Made by a program: the position numbers and the translations under genes
From: Candidatus Synoicihabitans palmerolidicus
GTDB taxonomy: Bacteria > Verrucomicrobiota > Verrucomicrobiia > Opitutales > Opitutaceae
Direction of reading: 5' to 3'
Assembly: GCA_020809425.1 (NCBI GenBank)
Contig: JAGGDC010000003.1
Span: 62,001 to 126,000 of the forward strand
DNA: 64,000 nt
The notes under the pieces: generated by a model
Seen by the model: only the letters and a program-made list of their open reading frames with translations
What the model was told of the DNA's origin: nothing
The model's database searches: none
Shown here: positions 49,554 to 58,400 of the stretch, in pieces
Position numbering within the stretch: position 1 is the stretch's first letter
Layout of the letters: every line of letters starts with the position of its first letter

Positions 49554-50480
49554 TTACTCGGCTCGCAATACGGTGAGTAGCGTTTGAAAGTCCTCCGGTA
49601 ATGGGGCCGTAATCTCGACATCGTGGCCGGTCACCGGATGCCGAAACTTCAAATACGTCGCATGCAGCATCACCCGTGGCACCTCGAGATTCGGATACTC
49701 GAGCGGGCGCCATCCATACGTGTGGTCTCCCAACAACGAGTGCCCGATCGACTTCAAGTGCACCCGGATCTGATGCGTCCGGCCGGTGTGAATATGGCAC
49801 CTAAAAAACGTCACCCGCTTGCGGGGAAACGCGTCCTCCACTTTCCAGTCGGTTCGGGCCGGTTTGCCGTTCTCTCCCGTGGTCATGCGGTGACGATGGT
49901 GCGAATCACGTGAAATGCTCCGCTCGATGCTCCCGCTGCGTAGCTGCGGCACCCCGCTGGCCAACGCCAAATATTCCTTGTGGAGATTCCGTTCAGCAAA
50001 CTGTTCCGCCAGCCCCCAATGGGCGGTATCTGTCTTGGCCACGACGATCGCACCCGTCGTATCTCGGTCCAATCGATGCACGATCCCCGGCCGCTCCACG
50101 CCTCCGATACCACTCAAACTCCCCTCACAATGCGCCAGCAACGCGTGCACCAAGGTATCTCCTGCCGTGCCGGCTCCAGGATGCACCACCATGCCGGCCT
50201 CCTTATTCACCACCAGGAGGTGCTCATCTTCGAATAGGACCTGCAAAGGAATAGCCGAGGGGGTCAAATCCATCGGTTTCACTTCGGGCAAGGCATAGCT
50301 GATTTCCTCGCCGGCATGCACTTCGTCCTTCCGTGCCAGCACCACTCCACTGCGTTTCACCAATCCGGCATCGATGGCGCGCTGCCACGCCACCCGACTA
50401 TGTGCCGGAAACGCCTCGGCCAGGGCTTTGTCGATCCGCTCACGTCGAACCGTATCCGGTACTTTGAAAGATTCAGTCAT
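49554..50480 (-). CDS. rluD: 23S rRNA pseudouridine synthase, RluD type
   Basis: An intact 308-residue RluA-family enzyme. An N-terminal S4 RNA-binding domain (ERIDKALAEAFPAHSRVAW, AGLVKRSGVVLARKDEVHAG) is followed by the catalytic domain with the Asp in GIVHRLDRDTTGAIVVAK and the later CHIHTGRTHQIRVHLKSIGH. RluD makes pseudouridines in helix 69 of 23S rRNA; the exact target is inferred from the family. ATG 50480 (MTESFKVPDTVRRER) is preferred. Its start overlaps the 3' end of the adenosine deaminase remnant by 8 bases, as in a former operon. Confidence 0.93.
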   Translation of the reverse strand: MTESFKVPDTVRRERIDKALAEAFPAHSRVAWQRAIDAGLVKRSGVVLARKDEVHAGEEISYALPEVKPMDLTPSAIPLQVLFEDEHLLVVNKEAGMVVHPGAGTAGDTLVHALLAHCEGSLSGIGGVERPGIVHRLDRDTTGAIVVAKTDTAHWGLAEQFAERNLHKEYLALASGVPQLRSGSIERSISRDSHHRHRMTTGENGKPARTDWKVEDAFPRKRVTFFRCHIHTGRTHQIRVHLKSIGHSLLGDHTYGWRPLEYPNLEVPRVMLHATYLKFRHPVTGHDVEITAPLPEDFQTLLTVLRAE

Positions 50481-50834
50481 GATCAATGTCGGCCAGTTCC
50501 GCCAACCAGGCCTCCTGGGTTGCGTCGTCAACCAGGGCCAGTTCGAAACCATGCCGCGCCAACTGCACCAACTCGGCTCGAGAAAAACCACGGTGCTCCG
50601 CCAGCGCCACGTATTCGTCATTTACTCGGTTGCCGAAAGAAATGGCAACTCCGCCTCAAAGTGGCCAAAGTCGCGAAACTTGAAGTCCCACGCCCACGAC
50701 GCCGGCGGTTGCGCAAACTCCGGCCACACCTGCTGCAACAACTCCAGCGGCAAGGTCCCTTCGAGGTGCAAATGCGTCTCGGTCATGAGCAGCGCGTCCA
50801 CAAAGGCGCGCAATGCAACGGATTCTGGACTCAT
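50473..50834 (-). pseudogene. adenosine deaminase-like gene with large internal deletion
   Basis: The N-terminal frame starts MSPESVALRAFVDALL and reaches TETHLHLEGTLPLELLQQVW, the metal-binding HxH motif of the adenosine/AMP deaminase family, then RDFGHFEAELPFLSA and stop. A second frame immediately after reads VNDEYVALAEHRGFSRAELV and QLARHGFELALVDDATQEAW, the normal C-terminal end of such deaminases, to TGA at 50473. About 230 central residues, including the rest of the active site, are missing. The enzyme would deaminate adenosine or a similar base. Clearly dead. Confidence 0.8.
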
Positions 50835-50909
50835 GGCATCACCACGGATGAACACGGATCCCCAAGTATCAAGCGAACACGCCTCTCTTACTCTCGATAG
50901 TTGGGTCCT

Positions 50910-53900
50910 TCAGTCTTCCGACGACTGCGTGATCGCCAGTGCATCTTTGATTCGGTCTACTAATCGCCCAAATTCCAGTTCTCCGTCCCGGGTGACCACG
51001 GATTCATATTGCTTCGCATCGTGACCGACTGCTTCGAGAAACGCTTTCTGCCGTGATAGGTTGCACCGCGTGATTGATTCGTTTTCGCGCTCGTGAATCA
51101 GAGTCGCGGGTTCGGACCACGGGTCGACTTGCAAACGAGGGCGAATCACCGCGTCAAACTGCGCGCGCAGGACTTGTTTTACTTGATCAGTGATCGCACT
51201 GGCGCTCACCGCACTTTCCCCCATCACCCAGAAAAAGCACGCGGCCGAGCGGGCCGATTTTTTCCCGACCCCTGCATGGGCCAAGACCGCTTCGGCCAAC
51301 TCGACGGGAAAATACCGGTTTTTAGTCGTCGCCGGATCATCGAAATACGAACGCGACGGGATCACGAGCAGCACCCGCGCTTCCCTCAAATAGTCATAGA
51401 TATCAGTGAGAAACAATCCTCCGGGGCGATTCGGGTCGTTCTTCGTATGCCTCAATCATTCGTCTTCGTCGTAGTAGTAAGGCTCAATTCCGGCCGCGTT
51501 TAGGCTTTTCGACAATGCCTCTACCAGGCCTTTTCCCGTGCCACGGTAAGAAATGGCGACTTCGAATCGCACTCCCGGGCGCGGGGGCCCGTCTTCGAGT
51601 CGACTCCAGCCGGGTTGCCCCGCCCCTCGCATCATAGCCAGCGACTCCCGCGCTAGATCGGCGGGGCGCCGGTCATGTTCCTTTACGTGATTTTTAAAAA
51701 TCTCCAGCGGGCCGTTCTCACCGAACAACGCTTCCTTTAATCGCTCGCTGGAGGTCTCTTCCTGGGGGCTGAGTAGTTGGATGAATATTCCGCCCTCGAA
51801 GGATCGAGCAGTCGGAGATCTCCCCGGCACCACACAGTTCGCCCATTTCATCCGTATTAGGAGCGTTTCTCCCGGATCGGCTTGATTCTCCGGATCCGGG
51901 TTTCGGACCAATTTGACCATAAAGCCATTGTTCCAAAACCAACAGTCATGGTCGTAAGGACGCCAATATGCGCCAAGATGCCGGGAGCGTATTGCATCAC
52001 CCTCCGTCTCTTGAGACTTTTCTCCGAACAGCCGCGTCGGGAGCTCCTCTCGTAGCCCACGCGCGACAAACGCCAGCACCGCGCGGAAGTCACTGTTGCC
52101 GAGCAATCCGTCATGCTCGCCGTGCAGGGCCAAAACTGTAGTTCGTCCAATCCCCCAACCGGCTCAACAAACCCGCTTCCCACACCGTTGCGAGTTCCCG
52201 TTGCAGCGGCGGGCTACTATCGCGCAGGAGTTCCCGTTGCACAGCCATCCACTTGTGCGCCCACGCGCACGCAGACATTGCATTGGTCCAGCATATCCAA
52301 AAGCACCGGCCAAATCACATCGTCGTTGGCCGCGGCAAACAGATCGGCCCTCCGCTGTAACAACGTGCGTAGCTTCGCTTCGCTGAACAAGCGCCCGGTC
52401 AACCTTTTCAATTCCGCGTCCACCGGCTCTTCCACGACCGCATGCACGGTGAGGAGGTAGATCAGGTCCACCGCCCACTGCAGATCGATCACGACCCGGT
52501 GGACCCGGTGGTGACGGGTGAGTTGAAACACTCGACCACATTGGTGGAGGTAGCGGGCCACCGCCCGTGAACGCTCCTCCAGCCGCTCAGAGTTTTGCCC
52601 CCCAGACTCGGCGCCTCCTCTCCCACAGCCCACCCACTCCGGCCAAGTTACGATTTCGCTATGCGGTCGCCTCTCGCGCCATCGGAATTCGCAATGTCGT
52701 GCCACCTCCGCGAAACGCTGGGGCACTCGCACCCCGAGTTGATCCGCCACCCGTCCGCCTTCCGCTTGCATCCACGCGATGATTTCCTTCAACCCCGAGG
52801 GCTCCCTTTGGGCGAAATCCACCGACCCCAGTTTCAGGTTTCCTTGGTCCAACAACGCCGCATAGGAGCCGGCCTGATCCCGCAGGTAGTCTCGAGCCGC
52901 ATCTCTCCCACCCGCTCCTGTATGCACGATGAGAATCGAAGCCCGGTGCCGATTCTCGGCCAGGTCCTTGACGCAAGACAGGCCCAACGCATTGCGGATG
53001 TAGTCCAACCAATACTTCAGTTCCCGGTATTCATTCTGACGCCGCAACTTCGGTCGCTTGCCTTCCTCTTCATCCTTCACTTCTCGGTCCAGTCTCGCGC
53101 GGTGGATTTCCGGCGAGGTCGTGGCGATGACAAAGAGGGAGCCCTGAGAGGCAAACAAACGGTGCGTATCGTGATATACTTCCTGTCCACCAAAATCCCA
53201 CAGGTGCATTGTGCCCGATTTGGATTGGCCATCCAGTAGTTCGAACTCGGTGGGCCAAGCAGCGAACCGGATGCGCTCAGTCGATTTGGGGGGCAGCGCC
53301 GGACTCGGGGTCAATTTTGGATGCTTCTCACGCTGCTCTTCATCCATTGACGACCATTGCAGCGCTTTGGAAATGGTGGATTTACCGCACCGACCGCTCC
53401 CTAGGAACAACACCTTGGCCATAACGAGTTCCGCAGGCTCACCCTCTTACCAGCTCATCGCCCGAAATCCGTCCGCCTCATTGTCGTCCACGCGCTGGCT
53501 CAGATTCACCGCTCGCACATCAAAGCCCAAATAGTCGCGCATCGAATTATACTGGAACGTGAACAGCGTTCGAATCCCCGTCGCGAAACCCTCCGCGGTC
53601 TCGCCGACCGGTAGCGCAGGCAGGTGTTTGAGTGCCGCACAGCCATTCACATTGAGGTGATGCAGCCACGGGTAGTCGCTCAAATCGAGCAAAGTGGTGA
53701 GCTGCGCACAGTCGTTGAGCACGACCTTCCTGAGCCGCCGTTCCGGAAACTGCGGATGCCAAGCGTCGTCGCCCTCCGGCGGTGAGGACGGAGCCGTATC
53801 CTGCGCAAGAAATGAGAACGACAGGAATTGATCGCAACCGCTGGCGCTGAATTCTTCCAAGGCAGTGCAACGTTTGAGAAAGACGTTGAAATCGTCCGCC

Positions 53901-53944
53901 TCGATCGCCCCGCAGGCGTCGATGTGCAGCCGCCGCAAATCCCC
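50910..53944 (-). pseudogene. LRR-Roc-COR-TIR (ROCO/NLR-like) protein, broken
   Basis: One gene of ~1010 codons, 5' cut by IS630 copy 2. Order: leucine-rich-like repeats (53944-53450; CTALEEFSASGCDQFLSF, LRKVVLNDCAQL, LHHLNVNGCAALKHLPAL); in-frame TAA at 53447-53449; Roc GTPase from 53422 with P-loop GSGRCGKST and WDFGGQE; COR domain (YLHQCGRVFQL, RVVIDLQWAVDLIYLL). Frame changes occur near 52230 and 52137. Next comes a region ending GVRFEVAISYRGTGKGL, the TIR domain, with YYYDEDE then in-frame TGA at 51456-51458, continuing IYDYLREARVLLVIPSRSYF and RYFPVELAEAVL, whose Glu is the likely NADase residue. Such proteins are NLR-like immune or stress sensors. Two nonsense codons and two shifts make it inactive. 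Confidence 0.75.
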
Positions 53945-53946
53945 TA

Positions 53947-55005
53947 GTGTAGTGGGAGTTAATTAGCTATACAAAATAAAATAGTAGTGCCGGATGGGTG
54001 CATGGCCCGCCCTGTTAATCCGCTAATCATTGATGCCGCGCAGCATCAAGAACTTGAACAGATGATCAAACGCCCGACCACGCCGCAACGGGAGGTCAAG
54101 CGGGCGCGCATCGTGTTGTTGCGGGCCGAAGGGAAAAGCCAGGAGCCCGGTGGCTGCTCAGATCGGAGTGAATCGTCCGGTGGTGGCGAAGTGGGAAAAG
54201 CGATTTCGTGAGGCAGGGTTGGCTGGATGGGCCGAAGCGAGACGTTCGGGCCGGAAGCCGAGTGTGGGATGTGGCGATTCGCGCTCAGATCGTCACTGAG
54301 GTCACGCAACCCCCGGCCGGGCGCACCCGCTGGTCCTCACGGGCGATGGCCAAGGCCAAGGGGGTGTCGGCCCACACCGTGCAGCGTCTGTGGCGGGCCA
54401 ATGACCTGAAGCCCCATTTGCGACGAACGTTCAAGTTGTCGCGTGACCGGAACTTTGAGGCCAAGTTTTGGGATGTCATCGGCTTGTATCTGAATCCGCC
54501 CGATCGGGCCTTGGTGCTGTGTTGCGACGAGAAAAGCCAGTGCCAGGCGCTTGAGCGCACCCAGCCGGGCCTGCCCTTGGGTATCGGGCACATCAAAACC
54601 ACCACCCACGATTACACCCGCCACGGCACGGTCACGCTATTCGCCGCCCTCGGCTATCTGGACGGCAAAATCATGCGACGCACCGGCCTCTCGGCATACC
54701 CACCGCGAATGGCTCGGTTTCCTCAAGCACATCGATGCGCAGGCACCCGACGGCTTGGTCCTGCATCTGATCATCGACAACGACGCCACCCACAAGCACG
54801 CCAAAGTGAAGAGCTGGATAAAGTGGCGCAATCAGCGCCATGCCAAAAGCCCATGGCGTCGAGCGCATCGCACTGCACTGCACTCCAACATCCTCTTCCT
54901 GGTTGAATCTAGTGGAGCGCTTCTTTCGCGGCCTCACCGTCGATTGTATCCGCGATGGCAGCTTCACCAGCGTTCGAGACCTCACCAACGCCATCGAACC
55001 CTACA
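53947..55005 (+). mobile_element. IS630-family element, copy 2, 3' truncated
   Basis: It begins after TA at 53945-53946 with GTGTAGTGGGAGTTAATTAG, matching copy 1. Its 3' end is lost where ISNCY copy D starts at 55006. It truncates the 5' end of the LRR-Roc-COR-TIR gene. Confidence 0.8.
54002..55005 (+). pseudogene. IS630 transposase, copy 2, frameshifted and truncated
   Basis: It starts MARPVNPLIIDAAQHQELEQ. Compared with copy 1 the frame breaks near 54145 (GAGCCCGG for GAGACGG), 54268 and 54685, and again near 54845. The central part from 54280 to 54680 is open and reads TVQRLWRANDLKPHLRRTF, CCDEKSQCQALERTQPG and HDYTRHGTVTLFAALGYL. The catalytic Glu block (LNLVERFFRGLTVDCIRDG) is present in another frame. 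The last ~35 codons are missing because of ISNCY copy D. In the second DDE block IIDNDATHKH replaces IIDNYATHKH of copy 1. Confidence 0.75.
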
Positions 55006-56708
55006 TGGAGCGTGTCCCACAAGCTCAAGAGGTTGGAGAAGAGGAGGTAGCGTAAAAATAAAGAGGCCGAAACCGGGAAGATTTCCTGATTTCGGCACAA
55101 AAACGGCGTGTATAATTTGGTGTGAACAATACTATCAAAGCCGTCGCCCCGGAAGCTGCCCTGCAAACCTGGCTGCGTCCAGACCTGACTCCGGTCGGAC
55201 CCAACAAAGATTACGCCGCGTTTCGCGATCAACTGGCGGGGCTCGACCAGTTGCTGGCCAACAGTCACTTGGAAGCGATGGCCGTGGACTTTGCCCGGGA
55301 AAACTGGCGGGGCGACGACGTGGCCGGGTTGCCGCGACACCTGCAGTTCGCGCGCAAGGCGCTGCGGGTGCAGGTATTGCGCATTATGCTCGGAAACATC
55401 AGCTTGCGTAAACTTTCCCTGAGCATCGCCTCCAGCGATCTGTTGGCCGACTTTTGCGGAGCGCGCCGGATCGACGGCATCAAGGGGGTCTCCCAAAGAA
55501 AGCGTGCGGGAGCGTGCGTCCAAATGCTTCACCGCCGGGCAGGTGCGTAGGATGAGCCAAGTCTTTATCGAGATGTGCGGTGAGGCGGACCGGGCGAGCG
55601 AACTGGGACTGGCTGCGACGCAGCCGATGGATACGTGCCCGGTGGACTCGACCTGCCTGCAGGCCAACATCCATTTCCCGGTTGACTGGGTGCTCTTTCG
55701 CGACGTGAGCCGCACCCCCCTCAAGGCGGTGAAACTGCTCCGTGCAGCGGGGTTGCGGGGTCGGATGCCGAACGAGCCGCCAGTCTTTGCCAAGGCAGAT
55801 GAATCGGTGGTGCATCGCGATGACCCACAGCCGACGGCGCCGCGATGCGAAGCGGGCCCGCAAGGGCGTGCTCCGCCAGATGAAACGCCTGCTGCGCACC
55901 ATCGGCGAGCACGCCCGCCGCCACCGCGACCACCTCGCCGCCGACTACGCCCGGACCCGCTTCAGTGAGCGCCAGGCCACCCGCCCGCATCATTGCGCGC
56001 ATCGCCGCCATGCTCGAGCAACTGCCGGCCGCGATCAAACAGGCCCACGAACGCATCATCGGCGCGCGACCAGTGCCCAACGCCGAGAAGATCCTCAGCG
56101 TCTACGAACCCGACGTGCAGACCGTGGTCCGGGGCAAGGCGTCCGGCGAGGTCGAGTTTGGCAACACCCTCATGATCAGTGAAAACGTGACGGAGTTGAT
56201 CACCGATTGGCAGTGGTATCAGGGAATGACTCCGGCCGAATGGCGTCAGTTCGACCAGAGCCTCGAGCGCCAGAATCAGTTCGCCCTGAGCACCCCGATC
56301 AAAGCGGCGAGCACCGACCGAGGCTTCTCGACCAAACGGCTGTGCGAACGCTTGGCCGAAGCCGACATTTATGACGCCACTTGCCCCCGCGATCCGCAGC
56401 AACTGCAACGGCGCATGCAGGAGCCGCAGTTCGTGGCGCTCCAACATCGCCGGGCTTCGACGGAAGCCCGCATCGCCATCATCAAGCAACGCCAAGGCAA
56501 GCGATTGAGTGCCAGAGGCTTCACGAATCGCTACCTGGCGGTAGCCTGGAGCATCCTCGGTCACAACCTGTGGCTCATCGCCCGACTGCTGGCCGACCAA
56601 CCACCGCAGGCCCAAGCCGCCTAAAACCACCCAGCCTACTCCAACGATGAACAATAAACCGGCTTTCCTGCCCCCCTTCCAAAATCAGGGTAAATGGCAC
56701 ACGCTCTA
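55006..56708 (+). mobile_element. ISNCY-like element, copy D, nested in IS630 copy 2
   Basis: Left end TGGAGCGTGTCCC, right end GGCACACGCTCTA (slightly changed). It is inserted in the 3' part of the IS630 transposase. The remainder of the IS630 copy is not found on its right side, so a deletion accompanied or followed insertion. Confidence 0.78.
55122..56624 (+). pseudogene. ISNCY/IS1202-like transposase, copy D, frameshifted
   Basis: It starts MNNTIKAVAPEAALQTWLRP. It is open to about 55495, where an extra base in GTCTCCCAAAG shifts the frame (IDGIKGVSQRKRAGA in place of the proper helix). A further frame continues MSQVFIEMCGEADRASELGL, the Asp-containing MDTCPVDSTCLQANIHFP, and stops being colinear near 55795 and near 55975. 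The 3' third (55990-56624) is intact with VRGKASGEVEFGN, ASTDRGFSTKRL, ASTEARIAIIKQRQGKRL and VAWSILGHNLWLIARLLADQ. Inactive. Confidence 0.72.
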
Positions 56709-56731
56709 TTTACACCCTCACTCTAAACTCA

Positions 56732-56938
56732 ATGACCACCACAACCGCCTCAACTGTCATGGCCGCTCCCATTTCCAAAATCGGCCCGAGCGACCTCGAC
56801 CTCCATTCTCCCGGAGACTCCGGCGTCTCATCCATTCCCGCCCTTCGGCTGCACTACAACGCGCTCTGGCACTTTTTTACTCAATTAGATCCGGACCTCG
56901 AAGACTCAGTCCCACCTAAGAAGCCCGACGCGCGTTGA
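56732..56938 (+). CDS. hypothetical small protein
   Basis: A 68-residue frame starting MTTTTASTVMAAPISKIGPS right after ISNCY copy D and ending PPKKPDAR-stop. It contains LRLHYNALWHFFTQLDPDLED, which is plausibly structured, but no family is recognised. It may be a short genuine protein or the N-terminal remnant of a gene disturbed by the insertion. The start is 24 bases after the IS end. Evidence is limited to an open frame with normal-looking amino-acid use. Confidence 0.35.
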   Translation: MTTTTASTVMAAPISKIGPSDLDLHSPGDSGVSSIPALRLHYNALWHFFTQLDPDLEDSVPPKKPDAR

Positions 56939-56958
56939 CTCAATAACCGCACTCGTCC

Positions 56959-57330
56959 TCAAATCTGAACTCCGTTCGGGGCCGTAAAGGTCTCATCCTC
57001 CACGTTACCGGTATTCCGAGTCGCCGCGGGCTCAAAGATCAGCACTTCCGCCTCCTCCTCCGCCAGAGTTCGGTGCTCCCGTCCCTTGGGCACCATACAA
57101 AATTCACCCGCCCGCAACGTGACCACGTGCGAACGAAACTCGACTTGCATCACTCCGCGGTAAACCAAAAACAACTCGTTCTCATTTGCATGGACGTGCC
57201 ACGGAAATGCCCCCTGGAACTTGGCCAACTTCAACTCCTGCCCATTGAGTCGAGCCACCACCTTCGGTCGCCAGTGCTCCGCAATCAGAGCAAATTTCTG
57301 TGACAGAGCAATGGCTTCAGGCGTGTCCAT
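56959..57330 (-). CDS. cupin-domain protein
   Basis: An intact 123-residue single-domain cupin. Motif 1 is WHVHANENELFLVYRG (metal-binding His, His and Glu) and motif 2 is AGEFCMVPKGREHRTLAEEE (His). Such small cupins bind a metal and may act as isomerases, dioxygenases or sensors; the role here is unknown. The N-terminus (MDTPEAIALSQKFALIAEHW) is typical of mannose-6-phosphate isomerase-like small cupins. No neighbour gives functional context since both sides are decayed. Confidence 0.85.
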   Translation of the reverse strand: MDTPEAIALSQKFALIAEHWRPKVVARLNGQELKLAKFQGAFPWHVHANENELFLVYRGVMQVEFRSHVVTLRAGEFCMVPKGREHRTLAEEEAEVLIFEPAATRNTGNVEDETFTAPNGVQI

Positions 57331-57389
57331 AATAAGGTACGAAACATCAAATGAGGTACGAATTAGTCAACGTGGTTGAGATCAACAAA

Positions 57390-57409
57390 TCCTCGAAAAC
57401 TTCCGAGGA
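57390..57409 (-). terminator. small hairpin after a decayed leftward gene
   Basis: TCCTCG and CGAGGA (6 bp) with an eight-base loop, directly downstream (leftward) of the stop at 57410. It is followed by ATTTGTTG on the minus strand. Supports that the remnant above it is a real gene end. Confidence 0.4.
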
Positions 57410-57560
57410 TCAGCCTGAACTCAACGCTTCATCGTTTCCCGTCCCCCGCCCCACGAGGTCTCGCAATTCTTCATCATCCCCAAACATAGCCACACTTCGT
57501 TCCAGTAACTGCCTAAACCCCGCATCCGGCTTGAGCGCCGATGTCACGCAACTCGCGAAA
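57410..57560 (-). pseudogene. C-terminal remnant of an unrecognised leftward gene
   Basis: On the minus strand a frame reads ALKPDAGFRQLLERSVAMFG then DDEELRDLVGRGTGNDEALS and stops at 57410-57412. Further upstream LAFRELRDI is in another frame, so the gene is frame-broken and its start cannot be placed. Amino-acid composition and the hairpin after the stop suggest a true coding end. No family is recognised. The 57560-57720 stretch next to it holds nothing I can assign. Confidence 0.35.
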
Positions 57561-57719
57561 AGCCAGTTTAGTCCTTACCAACATCATTATCGGATGTAAC
57601 GTCGGGCCCATCCGTGATGGCCTTGGATCAAGCCGACCATGCTCCGCTCACCACCGCTGCTCTGGCCGACACCACCGATTACCCAGCAGTCAGATCGTGG
57701 TCCGCCGGCTGAATCGTCT

Positions 57720-58030
57720 ACCAGCTCGATCTCAGCGAATCCCAACATCACGCCTTTATCGCATCGGCAAAACTGTTTCTCCGCGATCTTCGCACTCAAC
57801 AAATCGAGGTCGCCTCCGCCCGCTACGCCTGCGAATTCGTGCGTCCAGACGATCCGTCCGTGCCTCGACGCACTCGCGAGCTCACCGCCTGCCCAAGCCC
57901 GCCTCAACGTAACGGAGTCCGCTCTCGAAACGCGCCTGGCCTCGCTTATCCCGGAAAACGCAGTTCGCATCAGAAAACGCATGTTACAAAGTTATGTTAT
58001 CCAGTCGGTTAGTGGGTTTCAACCATGCAC
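57720..58030 (+). pseudogene. decayed coding remnant, unrecognised
   Basis: A plus-strand frame reads IVYQLDLSESQHHAFIASAK, LFLRDLRTQQIEVASARYAC and EFVRPDDPSVPR. After a shift near 57865 it continues LDALASSPPAQARLNVTESA and LETRLASLIPENAVRIRKRM. Both halves look like coding sequence rather than chance frames, and together would be ~100 residues without a visible start. No domain is recognised. It precedes the IS110 element. Confidence 0.3.
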
Positions 58031-58109
58031 CCGCCGACTCAGTTGGCAGGTGCACGAATCGATGCCTTCGGCGGACCGTAACTCGTTACAACTTCGCGCC
58101 CTTCGTTCC

Positions 58110-58400
58110 CTTGTATGTTCGAACCGATGTTAAGAACGAGCGAGGACGGAGCCGAATGCAGCCTCCGAGAATGGACCATAGAGTTCGTCGCAGGAGGCTG
58201 GATTCGGCGCGAATGCACATGCGAAGTAAATGCCTTGAATGATGCTCGCCAGGGTGCGGTGCAGACTGGCCGTCTGCACCGCACGGCAACCCAGAGGCCG
58301 ATTTGTTACCCGAGGATTTACCTCGAACAGAAGCCCTGGCCCGGGTTGCCGACCTGGTTGAACTCGAACCGCTGAGAGAGCCCTGAGCTCGTATAACAAG
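58110..58400 (+). ncRNA. candidate IS110 bridge RNA / structured left end
   Basis: This non-coding stretch lies directly upstream of the IS110 recombinase and is rich in perfect or near-perfect stems. GCCGAATGCAGCCTCC (58151) pairs with GGAGGCTGGATTCGGC (58191), 15 of 16. GTGCGGTGCAGAC (58254) pairs with GTCTGCACCGCAC (58272), 13 of 13. CGAGG/CCTCG follows near 58312. Elements of the IS110 group encode a bridge RNA in this position that holds target- and donor-binding loops. The identification is by position and structure only; boundaries are approximate. Confidence 0.45.

Noticed and set aside
52192-52241. 14-bp direct repeat in the COR region as a duplication that caused the frameshift
   Set aside because: The copies are 36 bases apart, in frame, and translate to a plausible LQREL repeat, so it can be natural sequence.
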